The position numbers and the translations under genes were made by a program. From Caldilineaceae bacterium (GTDB taxonomy: Bacteria; Chloroflexota; Anaerolineae; Caldilineales; Caldilineaceae), in contig JAGRCP010000020.1 in assembly GCA_020433455.1 (NCBI GenBank), positions 1 to 49,049 of the forward strand: a DNA stretch of 49,049 bases. The letters are read 5' to 3'. The stretch's first letter is position 1, and every line of letters begins with the position of its first letter. Positions 1-9,316 of this stretch are shown piece after piece. The notes under the pieces are model-generated. The model saw nothing but the letters and a program-made list of their open reading frames with translations, searched no databases and was not told the origin of the DNA.

Positions 1-1701
1 GCGAATACATGTAACGATTGTACGCGTCAACGCGCATCGGGTCCGGCACAAGCGTATCCGGCGAGATGAAGTGACCAATCTCCGGATCATAGTACCGCGC
101 GTTGTAGTAGTAGAGGCCGGACTCATCCTGCTTCTGGCCGGTGAAGCGATGATCGGTGACGACGGGGCCGGCATCGCGCTGCGCGCCGAATGGATAGTAC
201 TTCTGGTCGGTGAGAACCGACCCGGCGGCGCTGGTCTCCATTACCGTACTGCCCAGGTGGTTCCAGTGGAGGTAGCGGAGCGTAGAGCCTTCGCGCATGG
301 CCGCCCGTTGGCCGCCGAAGTAGTAGTACTTGCGGATGACAACGGTGGCGGCGGTTATGGCATCAGGCTGCTCTCCAGGCGTAACGCTCTCTGATTCCGG
401 AACGGCTTCGGCAGCAGCTTCAGCCGCGGGCGCGGCTTCCCCCGTGACATCGCTCCTGCTTACGGAGGGCAGGTAGATCTGTGCGCCGGCGGCTGCGTTT
501 GCGGCGTTCCCGGCAGCCTGGGCGTTATTCACGGCCGGCAGGTAGACGCTGCGTACTGCGGCGACATCTGCAGGCTGGGGCGTTGCCGTCGGCGTTGCGG
601 CGGGTGATGGCGTCGGGGACGCCATCGGTATTTCTGTCGGTGTCGCGCTGGGAACTTCCATTGCCGTTGCGGTGATGACGCCCGTTGTCGTCGCGCCGTT
701 TGTCGCCGTAACCGGCACGGTCCCATCGACGCTTTCCACGGCAGCGGATATTATGCCCGACAACGTGGTGACCTCCACTTCATAGTAGGGGTTGATGAAG
801 AAAGTTGTCGTGTTCCCGGCCACGACCTTGACCCGCCGGCCGTCCGGGTCATAACCGTAGCTTTCGGCCGCGCCCGCCCCATTTACGCTTTGCAGGCGGT
901 TCTCGTTGTTCCAGGCCAGGGTCTGGGTTCCGCTTCCCGTCCCGCGGCTGGTCATGTTGCCGTTTAGATCATAACTGTAGAGCTTGCTGCCGACCTTGCT
1001 GACGGCATGTTTGTGGCTGGTATTCCCATAGGTCGCGGTCGCGCCTTCAAAGGTCAACATGTTGCCGCTTGGCTCCCAGGTGTATGCCTTCGTGAAGGCG
1101 CCGGTTCCGGTTGGCCGCCGCGGTGAGGAATAATACCAAGATAGAGTTCTTGCTCTCTGACGGTTGCGTCCGGCATTGTCAAGCGTGCCTGCACCAATGT
1201 CGCGGCGGGCAGCCGTTCCCTGTCACCTGTCGCCTTCACAACAACTTTGGTTTGATAGGTTTCACCCGGACCCAACGCCGGAACGTCCCAATTGGTTGTC
1301 TGATTGCCCGTCGGTTCTAACCAAGTATCCGGCAAGGCCAATTCCAGTTGCGAGCCGACCGCAAGTCCCTCCTCACCGGCAAAGACGGACACAGTGAGTT
1401 GGGTGGCGCTGTTGGGTGTTAGAATGGTCTTGCGGGTGCTCAGGAGCATTTCTAATCCTGCTCCTGACTCCGGCTCCGGCTCTGGCTCTGGCGTGACGGG
1501 CGGTAACGTACCCGGCGCCTCAGGCTCGGGGGTGGGATCAACCTGCCGCGGCAAGTCGGCCCCCATGGCAGGGAGGGGCGCGGCCGGCAGGAGCGGCTGC
1601 ACAAGCAGGGCAAGGATCAACCAGGCAACAAGAATTCTGTTCTACGGAAGGCGGAATTGTCGGATACGGACGCAGGCGAGAAATCGATCGCTTGGGGGCA
1701 T
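1..1701 (-). pseudogene. RHS-repeat secreted protein, decayed (amber stop plus frameshift), runs off the window edge
   Basis: Read from position 1701 leftward, an ATG preceded by AAGGAG (1710-1715) opens a secreted N-terminus, but codon 20 is TAG (1642-1644). The frame then continues with a hydrophobic signal-like stretch, a Pro/Glu-rich linker and one Ig/CARDB-like domain to a stop near 1054. A second frame, open from about 1224 to position 1, holds RHS sequence: two YD-type repeats (YSYDLNGNM, LAWNNENRL), a Thr/Pro-rich insert containing VYLPAV and IYLPSV, and the RHS core hallmark ESGLYYYNARYYDPEIGHF near 40-115. Intact RHS proteins have many more repeats between signal and core, so the middle has probably been lost. 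RHS shells are known to encapsulate C-terminal toxins; any toxin here would lie beyond position 1. Confidence 0.8.
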
Positions 1702-1895
1702 TCTCGTAGCTCCTTATGCAGCAAATAAGTCAAACAGGCAAAATACGAGCATAAAAACGGTGTGCGCTTTACGCTTGGCGGAACCAAACGTTCAGGGACG
1801 CCAACCAGCGCAGGGCAAAATGCACGGATTCGAGTGAAGTAAATTGTGGAATCCAGCCGATAAGAGGTGGGGCGGGGGAGAAGCGGGACCATTGT

Positions 1896-1925
1896 ATTAT
1901 ACGCCTGTCTGGCCTACGCTGTCAA
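1896..1925 (-). promoter_or_regulatory. near-consensus housekeeping promoter upstream of the RHS gene
   Basis: On the minus strand TTGACA (1925-1920) is followed after 18 bases by TATAAT (1901-1896), a perfect -35/-10 pair with a slightly long spacer. It would start transcription near 1889 and give a leader of about 190 bases before the RHS ATG at 1701. It is one of the best sigma-70-type promoters in the window, although the gene it serves is broken. Confidence 0.7.
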
Positions 1926-2017
1926 TAGGTTTTTGCATTTTGCTCAAATTTTTTATTCCTAGCCTGAAATCCACTCAAGGCGCGTGCTTAAAAGCGCCTA
2001 TCCGGCCCGTTTTGTTG

Positions 2018-2023
2018 TATAAT
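2018..2023 (+). promoter_or_regulatory. possible -10 element for the glycosyltransferase block
   Basis: TATAAT lies 39 bases before the chosen ATG at 2063. No convincing -35 hexamer is found 16-18 bases upstream, so this is only a candidate for the promoter of the glycosyltransferase run; it would diverge from the RHS promoter. Confidence 0.4.
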
Positions 2024-2062
2024 CGGGCGATTATCGGTTCAACGCGACGGATTCTCTCACTT

Positions 2063-3613
2063 ATGCGTGTAAGCATTATCAATCTCAATTTGGTCGGCTA
2101 CGATGCCATCGGCCAAAACATTTTGCAGCAGGTGCGCTTTTTCCGCCGCAACGGCGATGACGTGCGCATCTTCACCCTGCACCCGCCCGAGCAGGCGGAC
2201 GCGGATGTGGCGGCGCTGACTTCGGTGGTTACCGTCACGGAGCTGATGGCTGGGCGCAATGCCCACTTCGCGCAAAGCGATCTCTATATCTATCATTTCC
2301 CGGGCTATTACCCTCTGCTGGACTCCATGCGCGTTCTGGATCGGGGCGTAGTCATCCTCAACTTCCACAACGTAACGCCGCCCGATTTGTGGCAGAGCAC
2401 GCCCGGCGATACCGTGGCGGCCGAATTGACCGCCAGCCTGGCGAGCATTCCCCGCCTGGCCGGTTTTGCCGATCTCATTGTGGCGGACAGCGACTATAAC
2501 GCGCAGCAGCTCATCCATGAACACGGCGTAGAAGAAGATCGCATACGCGTCCTGCCCCTGCCCGTGCCCCTGGACCGCTTTGGGCCTGGCCCGGCCGATC
2601 CGGCGCTGCTGGGTCGCTACGGCATGACCGGCAAGCAGGTCATCCTCTTTGTAGGGCGCATGGCCGGCAACAAGCGCGTCGATCTGCTAGTGGAAGCTCT
2701 ACCCCTGGTGCAGCGGCAGATTCCTGACGCCGCGCTTCTCCTGGCGGGCGACACGACGGGCAATGACTCATTTCGCAGCGTTGTGGCCGGGGCCAAGGCG
2801 CGCGCAGCCGAGTTGGGCGTGGCCGATGACGTACTTTTCACAGGGCGGGTGGATGACCTGGCGGCTCACTATCGTCTGGCTCGCGTCTACGCCACGGCCA
2901 GCCTGCATGAGGGATTCGGCGTACCGCTGCTGGAGGCCATGGCGTCGGGCGTGCCGGTGGTGGCCAGCGACGCAACCGCCCACCCCGCGCTGGTGGGCGA
3001 CGCGGGCCTCCTGGCCGCGCCGAACGACGCCGCGGCCCTGGCTGAGCAGATTATCCGCGTCCTCGACGATGACGGGCTGGCCGGCGAACTGGTCCAGGCC
3101 GGATTGGCCCGCGCGGCCGAATTCTCCCTGGATCGCTACTACTTTGGCTGGGCCGGAGTTGTCAATGAAGCCACCCAATGGCTGCCCGGCGACGCCTACC
3201 CCGCGCCCATCACCGTGGGCGGGCCCCGGACGACTAAGCGGCGTCAGACCATCGACGTGGAAATGATTGGCTCCCTCATCGATGACGACTTGCGCCAGCT
3301 TGAGGCTCGGGCCGACACCATGCAGCACGGCTATGTGGTGCGCTCCCAATTGCCGGTCGTCGGACCCTTTCTGGCCTGGTTCCGGCGCAACCTTACCTCC
3401 CATCTGCGCGAGCCCTATGTAGATCCGACGTTTGAGCGCCAGGAGCTTTTTAACTGGCAGACGGTGCAGACCCTCCAGCTGTTGGCCGCCCAAATCATGC
3501 GCAAGCAGGAGGCGAAGGACCTGGCCGCGGCGGAACGCATCACAGCGCTGGAGGAACAGGTGCAGGCGCTGCGTGATGAAGTTGCCGCCCTGGGCAGGGA
3601 GCAATCCGACTGA
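2063..3613 (+). CDS. GT4-family glycosyltransferase with conserved C-terminal extension (first of three paralogs)
   Basis: Predicted cytoplasmic retaining glycosyltransferase of 516 residues, probably adding a sugar from a nucleotide donor to a surface polysaccharide or lipid-linked glycan. The N-terminal Rossmann half is followed by a GT-B donor half with VGRMAGNKRVDLL and the EX7E motif HEGFGVPLLEAM (first Glu about residue 283). After the catalytic part, roughly residues 405-516 form an extension with VRSQLP, NLTSHLREPYVD and a terminal coiled coil that the next two genes share. The frame is open further upstream, but the ATG at 2063 begins the normal GT4 start MRVSIINLN and follows a possible -10 box. 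The stop overlaps the next start (ATGA). Substrate cannot be told. Confidence 0.85.
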   Translation: MRVSIINLNLVGYDAIGQNILQQVRFFRRNGDDVRIFTLHPPEQADADVAALTSVVTVTELMAGRNAHFAQSDLYIYHFPGYYPLLDSMRVLDRGVVILNFHNVTPPDLWQSTPGDTVAAELTASLASIPRLAGFADLIVADSDYNAQQLIHEHGVEEDRIRVLPLPVPLDRFGPGPADPALLGRYGMTGKQVILFVGRMAGNKRVDLLVEALPLVQRQIPDAALLLAGDTTGNDSFRSVVAGAKARAAELGVADDVLFTGRVDDLAAHYRLARVYATASLHEGFGVPLLEAMASGVPVVASDATAHPALVGDAGLLAAPNDAAALAEQIIRVLDDDGLAGELVQAGLARAAEFSLDRYYFGWAGVVNEATQWLPGDAYPAPITVGGPRTTKRRQTIDVEMIGSLIDDDLRQLEARADTMQHGYVVRSQLPVVGPFLAWFRRNLTSHLREPYVDPTFERQELFNWQTVQTLQLLAAQIMRKQEAKDLAAAERITALEEQVQALRDEVAALGREQSD

Positions 3614-5043
3614 TGACTATTGCCCAAATTTTGACGCCTGCCGTGGGCTTTGACGACGCGACGGGCGCGCACACCATTCAACTGTGGGACGCGCTTCAGC
3701 CGCGCTTCGAGCAGATTAACGTCTACACCTACTTTGCGCCGGGCAAGCTGCCGGGGCGCATCGGCCCTTTCGTCCATCAGGTGGATGACGAACATCGCTC
3801 CCAGGCTGACCTGACCATTGTCCAGTATCCGCTTTGGTATCCCCTGGCCGAGCGTATCCGCGACATGCGCGGGCGTAAGCTCTTTTGGTATCACGGCGTC
3901 ACCCCGCCCGAGCTTTGGAGCGAACGCCACGATCGGGAACTCCTGCGCAATTCCCAGATCCGCACCGCGCTGGCCTGGCATACGCATCTGGCCGCTGTGA
4001 CCAGCCCCTACACCGGCGAAGAGTTGGCCGCGCTCAGCGGTCTGCCCGACGATCGCCTGCGCGTCGTGCCTCTGGGATTGGACCCGCGGCGCATTGCCGC
4101 TGCGCCCGATTTTGTTGCGCTCCATGCGCTGCGCGATGACCTCGGCTTACAGGACCGGCGCGTCCTTCTCTTTATCGGGCGCATTGCGGGCAACAAGCGC
4201 ATCGATCTCCTGATTGATGCGCTGGCGGAACTGCGCCGGGCCCATGACGACTTTGCCGACGTAGCGCTCCTCGTCGTCGGCGACAGCAGCTACAACGCTG
4301 CGGCGCAGGAGCTTGACCGGCAGTTGCGCCAACGCGTCGAAGCGGAAGATCTTGTCGGGCAGGTTATCTTTACCGGTCGCGTGGCCGAGATTTCGCCTTA
4401 CCTGCATCTGGCCGACTGCGTTATCCTGCCCAGCGAACATGAAGGCTTTGGCCTGCCCGCGGTGGAAGCCATGGCCGCGGGCGTGCCGGTCATCACCGCT
4501 GCCGCGGGCGCGCTGCCCTGGGTGCTTCAGGCCGGGACGGAGACGCCGGCCGGGCTGATCTTTGCGCCGGGTGATGTGGGGGACCTGACGCGCCAGATTC
4601 GGCGCGTCCTGGGCGATGCCGGGCTGCGGGCCGATCTGATCCGCAACGGCCATGCCCGGGCCGTGGCCCTGAGTCAGGAGGCTTTTGCCGCCAACACCCT
4701 GCGCCTGGCGGATGAGGTCATGACCATGCCCGAGGCGGACACCACCTTCAACGCGCTGGTGAGCTGGACCCTCTACCCCCAGGCCGACACTATGCTGCGC
4801 AATTACCGCATACGCTCCAACGCGCCCTATTTTGCCCCCCGCATCGAGCAGGTGCGCCGCAACCTGACCAGCCATCTCAAGGAGCCGTACATCGATCAGG
4901 TTTTTGAACGTCAGGTGCGCTACAATCGCCTGCTGGCCACGGAAATCGAGTATCTCCATGCCGAGATGCGCCGGCTGGAGGCGCGCATGGACAAGCTCCA
5001 GGCCGGGTTCCGGATTGCGCAAGGCGAGGCGGATCATGGGTGA
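3613..5043 (+). CDS. GT4-family glycosyltransferase with conserved C-terminal extension (second paralog)
   Basis: A 476-residue GT-B glycosyltransferase similar to both neighbours. Visible are FWYHGVTPPELW in the acceptor half, IGRIAGNKRIDLL at the domain junction and HEGFGLPAVEAM (EX7E, first Glu about residue 277). The C-terminal ~100 residues repeat the family extension (YRIRSNAP, NLTSHLKEPYID, FERQ) and end in a heptad-like helix. It starts within the stop of the previous gene (ATGA) and its end overlaps the next start by 8 bases, so the three are probably translated together. The three paralogs may add successive related sugars; that is inference. Confidence 0.87.
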   Translation: MTIAQILTPAVGFDDATGAHTIQLWDALQPRFEQINVYTYFAPGKLPGRIGPFVHQVDDEHRSQADLTIVQYPLWYPLAERIRDMRGRKLFWYHGVTPPELWSERHDRELLRNSQIRTALAWHTHLAAVTSPYTGEELAALSGLPDDRLRVVPLGLDPRRIAAAPDFVALHALRDDLGLQDRRVLLFIGRIAGNKRIDLLIDALAELRRAHDDFADVALLVVGDSSYNAAAQELDRQLRQRVEAEDLVGQVIFTGRVAEISPYLHLADCVILPSEHEGFGLPAVEAMAAGVPVITAAAGALPWVLQAGTETPAGLIFAPGDVGDLTRQIRRVLGDAGLRADLIRNGHARAVALSQEAFAANTLRLADEVMTMPEADTTFNALVSWTLYPQADTMLRNYRIRSNAPYFAPRIEQVRRNLTSHLKEPYIDQVFERQVRYNRLLATEIEYLHAEMRRLEARMDKLQAGFRIAQGEADHG

Positions 5044-6421
5044 GCCTGCGCGTGTCCATCTCCTCATCGGCGACCTGCGTTTGGGTGATGCGGCCAGCGA
5101 GCATCTCTTTGTTCTGACGCGGGTACTGCTGGATGCGGGCTATGCGCCGGAAATTCTGGTCAATCATCGCCCCGGCCCTTTGCCCGACGATCTGCGCAGC
5201 CGCATTCATCATGTCCACCCCGGCGATTATACGCCCCAGGCCGATCTGACCATCGTCCAGTACCCCATCTGGTATCCCCTGGCCGACGCAATCGAGCGTG
5301 CGCCCGGCGCATCCATCTTTTGGTATCACGGCGTCACCGATCCCGCCCTGTGGCCGGATGCTGAGCGGGATCTCCTGCTGACCGCGGCTGCCCGCACTAA
5401 TCTGGCCTGGCACGCAACCCTGGCTGTCGCGACCAGCCCCTACACCGCGGCTGAGCTTCAGCGTTACGCCAATCTGCCCGCCGAGCGCATCCGCATCGTG
5501 CCTCTGAGCGTTGACGCGGCTTCGTTTCATCCCCTTGCCGTTGAGACCGACGCGCTGCGCCGGAGTCTGAACCTGACCGGCAAACGGGTCCTGCTCTATG
5601 TGGGGCGCGTCGTGGAGCACAAGCGCATTGACCTGATGCTGGAGGCGCTGGCCGCTCTGGATCGGTCCGACGTTCATCTGCTCATCGTGGGCGATAACGG
5701 GAGTACAGTCGCAGCCGGAGAGCTGACGGCGCGCCTCATGGAGGAGGCGGCGGCGTTGGGCGTGGCGCAGCAGATTACTTTTACCGGACGCGTGCCCCAT
5801 GTCGCGCCCTATTTCGCATTGGCCGACGTTTATCTCCAGACCAGCCGTCATGAGGGGTTTGGCGTTCCCCTGGTGGAGGCCATGGCCGCGGGCGCGCCCA
5901 TTGTTGCGGCGGCCGGCGGGGCTATGCCCTGGGTGCTCCAGGCGGATGAGGCAACGCCGGCCGGCCTCCTCTTTGCGCCCGACGACCCTGCCCAGCTTGT
6001 TGCGCAGCTTGCGCGTCTGCTTGATGATCCCGAATTGGCCGCCGGGCTGGTCGCACAAGGCCGGGTGCGGGTCGGGGACTTTTCGCCCCAGAATTTTGCC
6101 GCGCGCGCGCTAGCTGCGGTGGAAGAAGCGCTCACCCTCGAAGCCAATGCGGCGAATGCAGATCCGGTCATGCCTCGGGAGGCGCTTCTGGATGCGGCCG
6201 ACGTCGCCCTGCGTCACTATCAGGTCCGCTCCCAGGCGCCTCTGGTCGACCCCTTGATTGAATGGGCCCGGGTGAACAGCACTACCCACATCAAGGAGGC
6301 CTACTTTGACCGCATGGTCGAGCAGCAGGTCAACTACAATCGACGGCTGGCTCAGGAGATCGTTACCCTGCACGCGCGGGTGCGGGAGATGACCCGGCAG
6401 CTCGATGAGCGGGAGGCATAA
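5036..6421 (+). CDS. GT4-family glycosyltransferase with conserved C-terminal extension (third paralog)
   Basis: A 461-residue GT-B enzyme and the third tandem paralog. It has FWYHGVTDPALW, VGRVVEHKRIDLM and HEGFGVPLVEAM (EX7E near residue 273), then the extension with YQVRSQAP, NSTTHIKEAYFD and a terminal helix. The open frame extends left to 4904 inside the previous gene, but the ATG at 5036, overlapping the preceding stop by 8 bases, gives a start aligned with the second paralog. The extension is more divergent here than in the first two copies, so duplication is probably not recent. Confidence 0.85.
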   Translation: MGEPARVHLLIGDLRLGDAASEHLFVLTRVLLDAGYAPEILVNHRPGPLPDDLRSRIHHVHPGDYTPQADLTIVQYPIWYPLADAIERAPGASIFWYHGVTDPALWPDAERDLLLTAAARTNLAWHATLAVATSPYTAAELQRYANLPAERIRIVPLSVDAASFHPLAVETDALRRSLNLTGKRVLLYVGRVVEHKRIDLMLEALAALDRSDVHLLIVGDNGSTVAAGELTARLMEEAAALGVAQQITFTGRVPHVAPYFALADVYLQTSRHEGFGVPLVEAMAAGAPIVAAAGGAMPWVLQADEATPAGLLFAPDDPAQLVAQLARLLDDPELAAGLVAQGRVRVGDFSPQNFAARALAAVEEALTLEANAANADPVMPREALLDAADVALRHYQVRSQAPLVDPLIEWARVNSTTHIKEAYFDRMVEQQVNYNRRLAQEIVTLHARVREMTRQLDEREA

Positions 6422-6423
6422 GC

Positions 6424-7704
6424 GTGCGCATCCTCCACATCATCCAGCGCTATTGGCCTGCGCAGGGCGGAGCTGAGCGGCACATGGCCGAACTTTCCAC
6501 GCGTCTGGCGGCCGACGGCCATGACGTGACCGTCCTTACTACCGATGCCCTGGATATCGAACTCTTCTGGAATCCGACCAAGCGCCGGCTGGAGACGCTG
6601 CACGAGGAGCATGACGGCGTGGAGATCATCCGCCTGCCCCTGCATCATCTGCCCGTGGCCCAACTCGGCTATCCTGCTGTCCGTCGGCTGCTCTGGCTCA
6701 TGTCCAAAAGCCGGATCGCGCCTCTGCCCGTCATGGAACAGTTGGCCCGCTTCACGCCCTGGACGCCCGACTTGCGTCCCTGGCTGGCCTACAATGATGA
6801 GCCTTTTGATCTGGTTGCCGGCATGACCATCTGCTTTGAGCCCCTGCTTAGCGCGGGGCTGGACTTTGCCCGGCAGCGGGGCATCCCCTTTGTGGCCTAT
6901 CCGCTTACGCACCTGGGCGCGGGCGCTGCGCCGGGAGATGATGCGGTCAGCTCCTTTTATACCATGCGTCATCAAGTGGATCTGGTGGTCCGCAGCGACG
7001 GAGCCGTTTTGCAGACGCCCGCCGAGGCCGACTTTTACATTGCCCGGGGGCTGCCCGCGGAGCGGACGCGTATCGTCGGGCCGGGCGTGACGCCTGCCGA
7101 TGTGGCCGGCGGCGACGGCGCCCGCTTTCGCCGCGCCCACGCCATTGCCGGACCGCTGGTGACGGGGTTGGGAGCCATGTCCTACGATAAAGGTATGGAG
7201 ACGCTGGTCGAGGCCGTTGCGCAGCTTTGGGCCCAGGGTCGTCAGGTTGAGTTGGCGCTGGCCGGTGCGATTCTGGAGCCGTTTCAGTACTTTCTGGACC
7301 AATTGCCCCAGTCAGTGCGCAGCCGGGTGCGCGTGCTGGGCTCGATTGACGAAGCCGCCAAGCGGGACCTCCTGGCCGCGACGGACGTCTTGGCCCTGCC
7401 TTCCCGCACCGATTCCTTCGGCATTACGTACCTGGAAGCCTGGTGTTACGGCAAGCCGGTCATTGGCGCGGACGCATGGGGCATCCGCGACGTGATCACC
7501 CACGGCGAAGACGGCCTGCTGGTTCCCTTCGGCGATGCGGACGCGCTGGCCGTCGCCATCGCCCGCCTTCTGGATCATCCTGACCAGGCCGCGGCCATGG
7601 GGCAACGGGGCCGCGCCAACGTCCTGGCCCACCATACGTGGGCGCAGAAAGCGCAGAAGGTGGAAAAATTTTATGCGGAGTTGGTCGGCGAAAGGGGGAG
7701 CTAA
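6424..7704 (+). CDS. GT4-family glycosyltransferase
   Basis: A 426-residue GT-B glycosyltransferase beginning with GTG three bases after the previous stop: RILHIIQRYWPAQGGAERHM is the typical glycine-rich N-terminal loop. The donor half has MSYDKGMETLVEA and RTDSFGITYLEAW, where Asp replaces the first Glu of the usual EX7E motif. It lacks the C-terminal extension of the three genes before it, so it belongs to another GT4 subfamily. Its position makes it the fourth gene of the same transcription unit. Confidence 0.85.
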   Translation: MRILHIIQRYWPAQGGAERHMAELSTRLAADGHDVTVLTTDALDIELFWNPTKRRLETLHEEHDGVEIIRLPLHHLPVAQLGYPAVRRLLWLMSKSRIAPLPVMEQLARFTPWTPDLRPWLAYNDEPFDLVAGMTICFEPLLSAGLDFARQRGIPFVAYPLTHLGAGAAPGDDAVSSFYTMRHQVDLVVRSDGAVLQTPAEADFYIARGLPAERTRIVGPGVTPADVAGGDGARFRRAHAIAGPLVTGLGAMSYDKGMETLVEAVAQLWAQGRQVELALAGAILEPFQYFLDQLPQSVRSRVRVLGSIDEAAKRDLLAATDVLALPSRTDSFGITYLEAWCYGKPVIGADAWGIRDVITHGEDGLLVPFGDADALAVAIARLLDHPDQAAAMGQRGRANVLAHHTWAQKAQKVEKFYAELVGERGS

Positions 7705-7952
7705 AGATTGAAGATTGAAGATTGAAGATTGGGTTGTGCGCCGTTTAACAGTTAAAGGCTCTTTAGGAATTCATGTGGTCGGCATGGCAACCCAACCCGC
7801 ATAGGTCGGTGCATCCCTGCCCGGCCGGTCGCTGAATCGAATATGTCGGGCCGGAGGCGCCAACCTACCACGTGAGATCCTGTTGAGCCACAGTAAAGCG
7901 CCATGGAATACGTCCGCGCCGTTCACGCCAATCTTCAATCTTCAATCTTCAC
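7705..7952 (+). repeat. inverted pair of heptamer arrays (GATTGAA / AATCTTC) around a 178-base spacer
   Basis: Directly after the stop at 7704, the heptamer AGATTGA is repeated almost four times (7705-7731). Its exact reverse complement, three copies of CAATCTT plus C, occupies 7929-7950 just before the next gene. The two arms (7710-7731 and 7929-7950) match over 22 bases and could pair. The spacer has no recognisable gene. Related AATC words recur in several other gaps of the window. Confidence 0.8.
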
Positions 7953-7956
7953 CCTT

Positions 7957-9204
7957 ATGCGCATCCTTCACCTCATCCACCAATACCCGCCCGAGTTTGT
8001 GGGCGGATCGGAATTGCATACCCAACGGCTGGCGCGCAGGCAGGCCGCGGCCGGACATGAGGTCGCGGTCTTTACGCGCGTGCCCGGTTCGGGGATGACA
8101 ACGCGGGAGGACACAGGCGTGCGCATTTATGCGGCCGGACATGGGACAACGACGCCCACCCAGCGTTTCCTGGCTACGTGGGGCGATGGCGATCTGACCG
8201 CGGGCTTTGACCGGGCCCTGGAAGCGGTACAGCCTGACCTGATCCACATCCAGCACATGATGGGCCAGCCTTACGCCATTTTCCGGCGGATCCGCACCGC
8301 GCAGATTCCCGCGGTGATGACCCTGCACGATTTTTGGTGGGTTTGCGCCAATGCCCAACTGCTCACCAACTACAGTCGGGAAATTTGCGCCGGCCCCGCG
8401 CTCTGGCTCAACTGCGCGCGCTGCATGTTGGCCCGCGGCGAACAGGCCGCGGCCTGGGTTGCCTATCCGGCCCTGCCGCCGCTGCTGGGCGTGCGCAGCC
8501 GCATGCTGCGCGCGGTGATGGAGTATGCGGCTGCGCTGCTGGCGCCCTGCGCTTTTGTACGCGACTGGTATGCGGACCACGGCGCGCCGCCCGACCGCAC
8601 CCGGGTGCTGCCCCTGGGCATCGATGCGCCGCCTGAGGAGGCAGGGGATGCGCCGCCCGTGCGCCGGGCGAATGAGCCGCTGCGCGTTCTCTACGCTGGC
8701 GGGCTGGCGTGGCAGAAGGGGGTCCACATCCTGCTGGAAGCGGCCCGGAGCGTTACCGGTCCCCTGGCGGTAGAGATTGCCGGCGACCCCGCCGATTATC
8801 CGGCGTACGTTGCGGATCTGCGGGAATTGGCCGACGCCCGGGTCCATTTTCTGGGACGATTGGATCGGGCCGCGCTTTGGACCGCCATGCGCCGCGCCCA
8901 CCTCATCGCCGTACCCGCACTCTGGTATGAGACCTATTCCTTTCTCATTCGGGAAGCCTTTGCCGTGCAGCGGCCCGTTTTTGCGTCTAACCTGGGCGCG
9001 CCGGCTGACGCCGTCCGCCATGATGTGGACGGGCTGCTCCTGCCGCCCGGCGATGTGGAAGCGTGGCGCGCCGCGCTCCAGCGGGCAGTCGACGAGCCGG
9101 CTCTCCTCACGCGTCTGGGCGCGGCCGCTCGCCCCCCCATGACGCTGGAGGCCGAAAGTGAGCAAACCCTGGCAATCTACGCTGATGTGCTGCGTGCTGC
9201 GTAA
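7957..9204 (+). CDS. GT4-family glycosyltransferase with cysteine motif
   Basis: A 415-residue GT-B glycosyltransferase. N-terminal RILHLIHQYPPEFVGGSE carries the glycine-rich loop; the middle has a DFWWVC...C...C..C cysteine pattern (near residues 125-155) known in a GT4 subset of polysaccharide loci; the donor half has GGLAWQKGVHILLEA and ETYSFLIRE as EX7E. The frame is open from 7903, but the first 18 codons run through the AATCTTC repeat, and the ATG at 7957 aligns with the family start. No clear Shine-Dalgarno is present. The 250-base gap upstream suggests it may be transcribed separately from the first four enzymes. Confidence 0.83.
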   Translation: MRILHLIHQYPPEFVGGSELHTQRLARRQAAAGHEVAVFTRVPGSGMTTREDTGVRIYAAGHGTTTPTQRFLATWGDGDLTAGFDRALEAVQPDLIHIQHMMGQPYAIFRRIRTAQIPAVMTLHDFWWVCANAQLLTNYSREICAGPALWLNCARCMLARGEQAAAWVAYPALPPLLGVRSRMLRAVMEYAAALLAPCAFVRDWYADHGAPPDRTRVLPLGIDAPPEEAGDAPPVRRANEPLRVLYAGGLAWQKGVHILLEAARSVTGPLAVEIAGDPADYPAYVADLRELADARVHFLGRLDRAALWTAMRRAHLIAVPALWYETYSFLIREAFAVQRPVFASNLGAPADAVRHDVDGLLLPPGDVEAWRAALQRAVDEPALLTRLGAAARPPMTLEAESEQTLAIYADVLRAA

Positions 9205-9273
9205 CGAGTACTGCGTAATGTCGCCGTAACGGAATCATTCGCATAAGCTGCGCATTTCCCTACGCCGCAACCA

Positions 9274-9308
9274 GTTAACCAATCAACCATTCAACCAATC
9301 AACCATCC
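9274..9308 (+). repeat. AACCAATC-type microsatellite before the LysE-family gene
   Basis: Imperfect tandem words AACC, AATC, AACC and ATTC fill the bases just before the ATG at 9317. A very similar tract lies at 9973-10015 at the 5' end of the next gene. Confidence 0.65.
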
Positions 9309-9316
9309 ACCCGCCC

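Noticed and set aside
1054-1620. Separate 188-residue secreted protein
   Set aside because: It is in frame with the upstream ATG 1701 behind a single TAG and is followed by RHS sequence in another frame, so it is better read as the N-terminal piece of the broken RHS gene.
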